Shown here: positions 60,967-64,000 of the stretch, piece by piece | How the letters are laid out: the number at the start of each line of letters is the position of its first letter | Position numbering within the stretch: the first letter of the stretch is position 1 | From: Acidisoma silvae | Lineage (GTDB): Bacteria > Pseudomonadota > Alphaproteobacteria > Acetobacterales > Acetobacteraceae | Assembly (NCBI RefSeq): GCF_020618775.1 | Contig: NZ_JAESVB010000003.1 | Coordinates: 62,001 to 126,000 of the forward strand | DNA length: 64,000 bases | Direction: 5' to 3' | Position numbers and translations under genes: made by a program | The notes under the pieces: model-generated | What the model saw: only the letters and a program-made list of their open reading frames with translations | The model's database searches: none | What the model was told of the DNA's origin: nothing

Positions 60967-61902
60967 ATGAGCCTGCTGCTTCTCACCCATCCTTCCAGCC
61001 TCGCGCATGACACCGGCCCCGGACACCCGGAGCGTATCGCGCGGCTGAAGGCGGTGCGGGCAGCGCTAGCCCATCCCGATTTTGCTGACCTTATGCGGGA
61101 AGACGCACCGGCCGCGACCGAGGCGCAGCTGCGCCTGGTGCACCCGCAATCCCATATCGACCTCATCCTCAGCACCGATCCCGACGAGGGCGACCTCGTT
61201 CATATCGACCCGGATACGGTGATGAGCGCGGGCTCGGCCGAGGCCGCGCTGCATGGGGCCGGGGGCGCCATTGCCGCTGTCGATGCGGTGGCAAGCGGGC
61301 GTGCGACGCGCGCCTTCGTGGCCACCCGTCCGCCCGGCCATCATGCCGAGCCGGCGCGGGCCATGGGGTTCTGCCTGTTCTCCAACGCGGCTATCGCGGC
61401 CCTTCACGCCCGCGCCGCCTGGGGCCGCCAGCGCGTCGCCGTGGTGGATTTCGACGTTCATCACGGCAATGGCACGCAGGCGGTTGCCTGGAATGACCCC
61501 GATTTCTTCTTCGGCTCCAGCCACCAATTTCCTTTCTATCCAGGAACGGGCGCCGAAGATGAGCGGGGGATTGCCGGGCAGGTCGTCAATGCGCCACTCT
61601 CGGCCGGCAGCGGCCGGGCGGCTTTCCAGGCCGCCTGGTCTGGCCGCATTCTGCCCGCGCTCGATGATTTCGCACCTGACTGTCTGATCATCTCCGCCGG
61701 TTTCGACGCGCACCGGGATGACCCGCTGGCGCAGCTTGATCTGGTGGAGGAGGACTTCACCTGGGTGACCGGGGCCATCCTGCAACTGGCCGCCCGCCAT
61801 ACCGGTGGACGCGTCGTCTCGCTGCTGGAAGGCGGCTATGATCTCGACGCCTTGGCTGCCTCGACCGCCGCCCATGTCCGACGGCTGCTTGTAGCCGGTT
61901 GA
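60967..61902 (+). CDS. Histone deacetylase family (class II-like) amidohydrolase
   Basis: 311 residues with the zinc-deacetylase set: HPSSLAHDTGPGHPERIARL, RPPGHHAEPARAMGFCLFSNAAIAA, VVDFDVHHGNGTQAV, ISAGFDAHRDDPLAQL and LEGGYDLDAL. The bacterial members remove acetyl groups from small amines or polyamines or proteins. It is coupled to the SDR gene and followed by pgi after 25 bp. Substrate unknown. Confidence 0.92.
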   Translation: MSLLLLTHPSSLAHDTGPGHPERIARLKAVRAALAHPDFADLMREDAPAATEAQLRLVHPQSHIDLILSTDPDEGDLVHIDPDTVMSAGSAEAALHGAGGAIAAVDAVASGRATRAFVATRPPGHHAEPARAMGFCLFSNAAIAALHARAAWGRQRVAVVDFDVHHGNGTQAVAWNDPDFFFGSSHQFPFYPGTGAEDERGIAGQVVNAPLSAGSGRAAFQAAWSGRILPALDDFAPDCLIISAGFDAHRDDPLAQLDLVEEDFTWVTGAILQLAARHTGGRVVSLLEGGYDLDALAASTAAHVRRLLVAG

Positions 61903-61927
61903 ACGCGCTTCCTCGAAGGAGAGACCC

Positions 61928-63607
61928 ATGTCCGAACCCACCCCTTTGCCTGCCTCCGCGACGAAAGCCGCCTGGGATAAGCTAGACGCCCTGGCAGCCG
62001 CCCCCGGCGGCCGCCTGATCACCCCGCTATTCGCGGCGGACCCGAACCGCGCCGAAAAATTCTCCGCCAGCTTCGAGGATATGTTCCTCGATTTCTCCAA
62101 GACCTCCATCAGCCCCGAGGCGATGACCGGCCTGTTCGAACTCGCTCGCGCCGCCAAGGTCGAGGATTTCATCGTGCGCCTCTTCGCCGGTGAGCCGGTG
62201 AATATGACCGAGCATCGCTCCGCCATGCATATGGCGCTGCGCAGCCTGCCCGATGCCGGCTTCCGCGCCGTGCTGCCCGAAGGCGGTTTCGAGGATGCCT
62301 CGAAGGTCGCCGCCCATGAGCGCGCGCATATGGAGAAATTCGTCCGCGCCGTTCATGCGGGCGAGATCGTCGCCGCCGACGGCAAGCCCTTCACCGACGT
62401 TCTGAATATCGGCATCGGCGGGTCGGACCTCGGGCCGCGCATGGTCAGCCTGGCGCTGACCTTCGTGCATGGCGCCAAGATCAGCCCGCATTTCCTGTCG
62501 AATGTCGACGGCCATGCCTTCGCCCAGCTGTCCCGCGAACTGGACCCGGCGCGCACCCTGGTACTGGTCGCCAGCAAGACCTTCACGACGCTGGAGACCA
62601 TGACCAACGGCCATGCGGCGCGTGACTGGATTGCCGGCGCGCTGGGCGAAGATGCCGTCAGCCATCATTTCGCTGCCCTTTCCACCAATATGAAGGAAAC
62701 CGGTAAGTTCGGCATTCCGGAAGACCGCGTCTTCGGTTTCCGCGACTGGGTTGGCGGTCGCTATTCCGTCTGGTCGGCCATCGGCCTGTCGGTCGCGCTC
62801 GCCGCCGGCTGGGACGCTTTCGAGGATTTCCTCGCCGGTGGTCGCGCCATGGACGGCCATTTCCGCAACACGCCGCTGGAACAGAACCTGCCTGTGCTGA
62901 TGGCGCTGGCCGGCATCTGGAACCTGGACGTTCAGCATGCCGCGACGCTGTGCATCCTTGCCTATGACGCCCGCCTCGCCCGTTTCCCGGCCTATCTCCA
63001 GCAGCTTGAAATGGAGAGCAACGGCAAGTCCACCCGTCTTGCGGGGGACCAGGTGACGCATCAGACCTGCCCGGTCGTCTTCGGCGAACCCGGCACGGAT
63101 GCGCAGCACAGCTTCATGCAGCTGGTGCATCAGGGTCCGGCGCATGTGCCGGTCGACTTCATCCTGGCGGCCGAGGCCGATCACAACCGCCCCGAGGCGC
63201 ATCGCATCCTGGCGGCCAATGTGTTTGCCCAGGCGGAAGCGCTGCTGGCCGGCAAGTCCTTGGAAGAAGTAACCGAGGAGATGAAGAAGGCCGGCGCCGA
63301 TGAGGAGACCATCAAGCGCGTTGCGCCGCATCGCGTCTTCACCGGCCAGCGTCCGTCCACCACGGTTCTGTACAAGAAGCTGGACGCCTATAGCCTCGGC
63401 CGCCTGATCGTTCTTTATGAGCACAAGGTCGCGGTGCAGGGCGCCATCTGGGGCATCAACAGCTACGACCAGTGGGGCGTGGAACTGGGCAAGAAGCTGG
63501 CCCAGGCCATCATCCCCTCGCTGGAGCCGAAGGCCGATCACGGCCATCACGACGGTTCCACCCTCGGCCTGATGAACAAGTTCCTGTCGCTGCGCGGCGA
63601 AGGCTGA
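61928..63607 (+). CDS. pgi: Glucose-6-phosphate isomerase
   Basis: Pgi interconverts glucose-6-phosphate and fructose-6-phosphate. 559 residues. Signatures: VLNIGIGGSDLGPRMVSLAL, VGGRYSVWSAIGLSVALAAGW, and the C-terminal motif INSYDQWGVELGKKLAQ. The catalytic histidine region is in LEMESNGKSTRL...QHSFMQLVHQGP. AGGAGAGA before the ATG. A hairpin terminator follows. Confidence 0.97.
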   Translation: MSEPTPLPASATKAAWDKLDALAAAPGGRLITPLFAADPNRAEKFSASFEDMFLDFSKTSISPEAMTGLFELARAAKVEDFIVRLFAGEPVNMTEHRSAMHMALRSLPDAGFRAVLPEGGFEDASKVAAHERAHMEKFVRAVHAGEIVAADGKPFTDVLNIGIGGSDLGPRMVSLALTFVHGAKISPHFLSNVDGHAFAQLSRELDPARTLVLVASKTFTTLETMTNGHAARDWIAGALGEDAVSHHFAALSTNMKETGKFGIPEDRVFGFRDWVGGRYSVWSAIGLSVALAAGWDAFEDFLAGGRAMDGHFRNTPLEQNLPVLMALAGIWNLDVQHAATLCILAYDARLARFPAYLQQLEMESNGKSTRLAGDQVTHQTCPVVFGEPGTDAQHSFMQLVHQGPAHVPVDFILAAEADHNRPEAHRILAANVFAQAEALLAGKSLEEVTEEMKKAGADEETIKRVAPHRVFTGQRPSTTVLYKKLDAYSLGRLIVLYEHKVAVQGAIWGINSYDQWGVELGKKLAQAIIPSLEPKADHGHHDGSTLGLMNKFLSLRGEG

Positions 63608-63620
63608 TTTTTGCGCCCCT

Positions 63621-63642
63621 GGCCGGTCCCTCGGGGCCGGCC
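63621..63642 (+). terminator. Terminator of pgi
   Basis: GGCCGG-T-CCC (63621-63630) pairs with GGGCCGGCC (63634-63642) around a TCG loop with one bulged T, followed by GATTTGCTTCT. 13 bp after the pgi stop. Confidence 0.7.
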
Positions 63643-63662
63643 GATTTGCTTCTAACCAATTT

Positions 63663-63683
63663 GAATAGGATTCAATCCTATTC
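63663..63683. promoter_or_regulatory. Operator palindrome of the ParD-type gene
   Basis: Perfect 9-bp arms GAATAGGAT (63663-63671) and ATCCTATTC (63675-63683) with a TCA centre, 28 bp before the start of the antitoxin gene. ParD-type antitoxins bind such sites to repress themselves. Confidence 0.6.
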
Positions 63684-63711
63684 ATGCTAGGGTGATCGGA
63701 AGGAGCACGTC

Positions 63712-63987
63712 ATGCGCAGCACACAGCAATTCAGCATCACCCTGCCCACCGAAATGGCGGAAATCGTCGAGCAAAAAGTCCGCTCCGGTGATTATGCGAG
63801 TGTCAGCGAAGTCATCCGCGACGGTATGCGGGCGTTGATGGAGCGCGATGCCGCCGTCGAACGCTGGCTGCGGGAAGACGTTGTCGCGGGTCATGCCGCC
63901 TATTTGGCGGACCCCTCTCAAGCCGTTCCCTCTTCTGATATTCTTGATCGCATCAAACGCCGCAGAGCCTCGGCGCTGGATCAGTGA
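63712..63987 (+). CDS. ParD-type type II antitoxin (ribbon-helix-helix)
   Basis: 91 residues: TQQFSITLPTEMAEIVEQKVRSGDYASVSEVIRDGMRALMERD is the RHH domain of the CC2985/ParD family. The C-terminal tail (AAYLADPSQAVPSSDILDRIKRR) binds the toxin. GGAAGGAG before the ATG. The stop overlaps a GTG at 63984 and another GTG at 63992, where the ParE toxin would begin. Confidence 0.88.
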   Translation: MRSTQQFSITLPTEMAEIVEQKVRSGDYASVSEVIRDGMRALMERDAAVERWLREDVVAGHAAYLADPSQAVPSSDILDRIKRRRASALDQ

Positions 63988-64000
63988 CCCGGTGCGGGTT
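63984..64000 (+). CDS. Probable start of a ParE-type toxin gene, cut by window edge
   Basis: Only 9 to 17 bases are available. Two in-frame choices (GTG at 63984 overlapping the antitoxin stop, or GTG at 63992) exist. The presence of the toxin is inferred from the complete ParD-type antitoxin, not seen. Confidence 0.3.

Noticed and set aside
1-64000. tRNA genes, rRNA, CRISPR arrays, insertion sequences or prophage genes
   Set aside because: None was seen: intergenic gaps are short, no regularly spaced repeats occur, and no transposase or integrase frame was found.

Overview
The window is a high-GC chromosomal segment from an alphaproteobacterium, most likely a Rhodospirillales/Acetobacteraceae-type organism. 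The pointers are the zapA-6S RNA-5-formyltetrahydrofolate cyclo-ligase arrangement, a DUF3126 gene, FrcBCA-type sugar ABC operons with a single-domain ATPase, palindromic intergenic elements of the alphaproteobacterial style, and a complete bacterial ceramide synthesis gene set like that known from Caulobacter. Genus and species cannot be decided from sequence reading alone. No tRNA, rRNA, insertion sequence, prophage or CRISPR array was seen.

Layout. 1-6.2 kb is housekeeping: a HAD-IIA hydrolase cut by the window edge, pyrD, thiE, a small ZapB-like protein, zapA, 6S RNA, 5-formyl-THF cyclo-ligase, a YmdB-type phosphodiesterase, a glycosyltransferase and a small exported protein. 6.2-23.2 kb is a sphingolipid/envelope-lipid island. 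It holds the five ceramide-forming functions: serine palmitoyltransferase, its dedicated acyl carrier protein, an acyl-ACP synthetase of the FAAL type, a ceramide-synthase-like N-acyltransferase and a CerR-like reductase. Around them are a diacylglycerol-kinase-fold lipid kinase, an NTP-transferase, a degenerate nucleotidyltransferase-like protein, two CDP-glycerol glycerophosphotransferase-like proteins, a GINT1-like beta-propeller protein, an LptF/LptG permease pair and a polysaccharide flippase. Read together, these could make a ceramide, phosphorylate it, activate and attach a headgroup, and move the product toward the outer membrane. The headgroup and export steps are inference.

23.2-31.2 kb holds a soluble transhydrogenase, glutaryl-CoA dehydrogenase, a CBS-domain protein, a formamidase/acetamidase, a VC0807-like membrane protein and an unusual 821-residue HdeD/hydrolase-like/MFS fusion. 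31.2-42.7 kb is a sugar catabolism region: a sugar ABC importer with a TIM-barrel isomerase, a flavin monooxygenase, and three enzymes (IlvD/Edd dehydratase, DHDPS-family dehydratase/aldolase, 2-oxoglutarate-semialdehyde dehydrogenase) that fit non-phosphorylative pentose (L-arabonate type) breakdown to 2-oxoglutarate, with an MFS transporter.

42.8-47.0 kb has a PAP2 acid phosphatase divergent from a molybdate/tungstate unit (ModE-like regulator, WtpA-like binding protein, fused ModB-ModC, Mop protein) with a plausible Mo-box. 47.0-54.8 kb carries an ACS-type MFS carrier, an M3 oligopeptidase, a membrane diguanylate cyclase and a second sugar ABC operon. 55.0-58.1 kb is an iron-siderophore-type ABC operon behind a Fur-like palindrome. 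58.1-64 kb returns to mixed genes: a hexapeptide acyltransferase, an exported protein, DUF3126, a TusA-like protein, an SDR, a histone-deacetylase-family amidohydrolase, pgi, and a ParD-type antitoxin whose partner runs off the edge.
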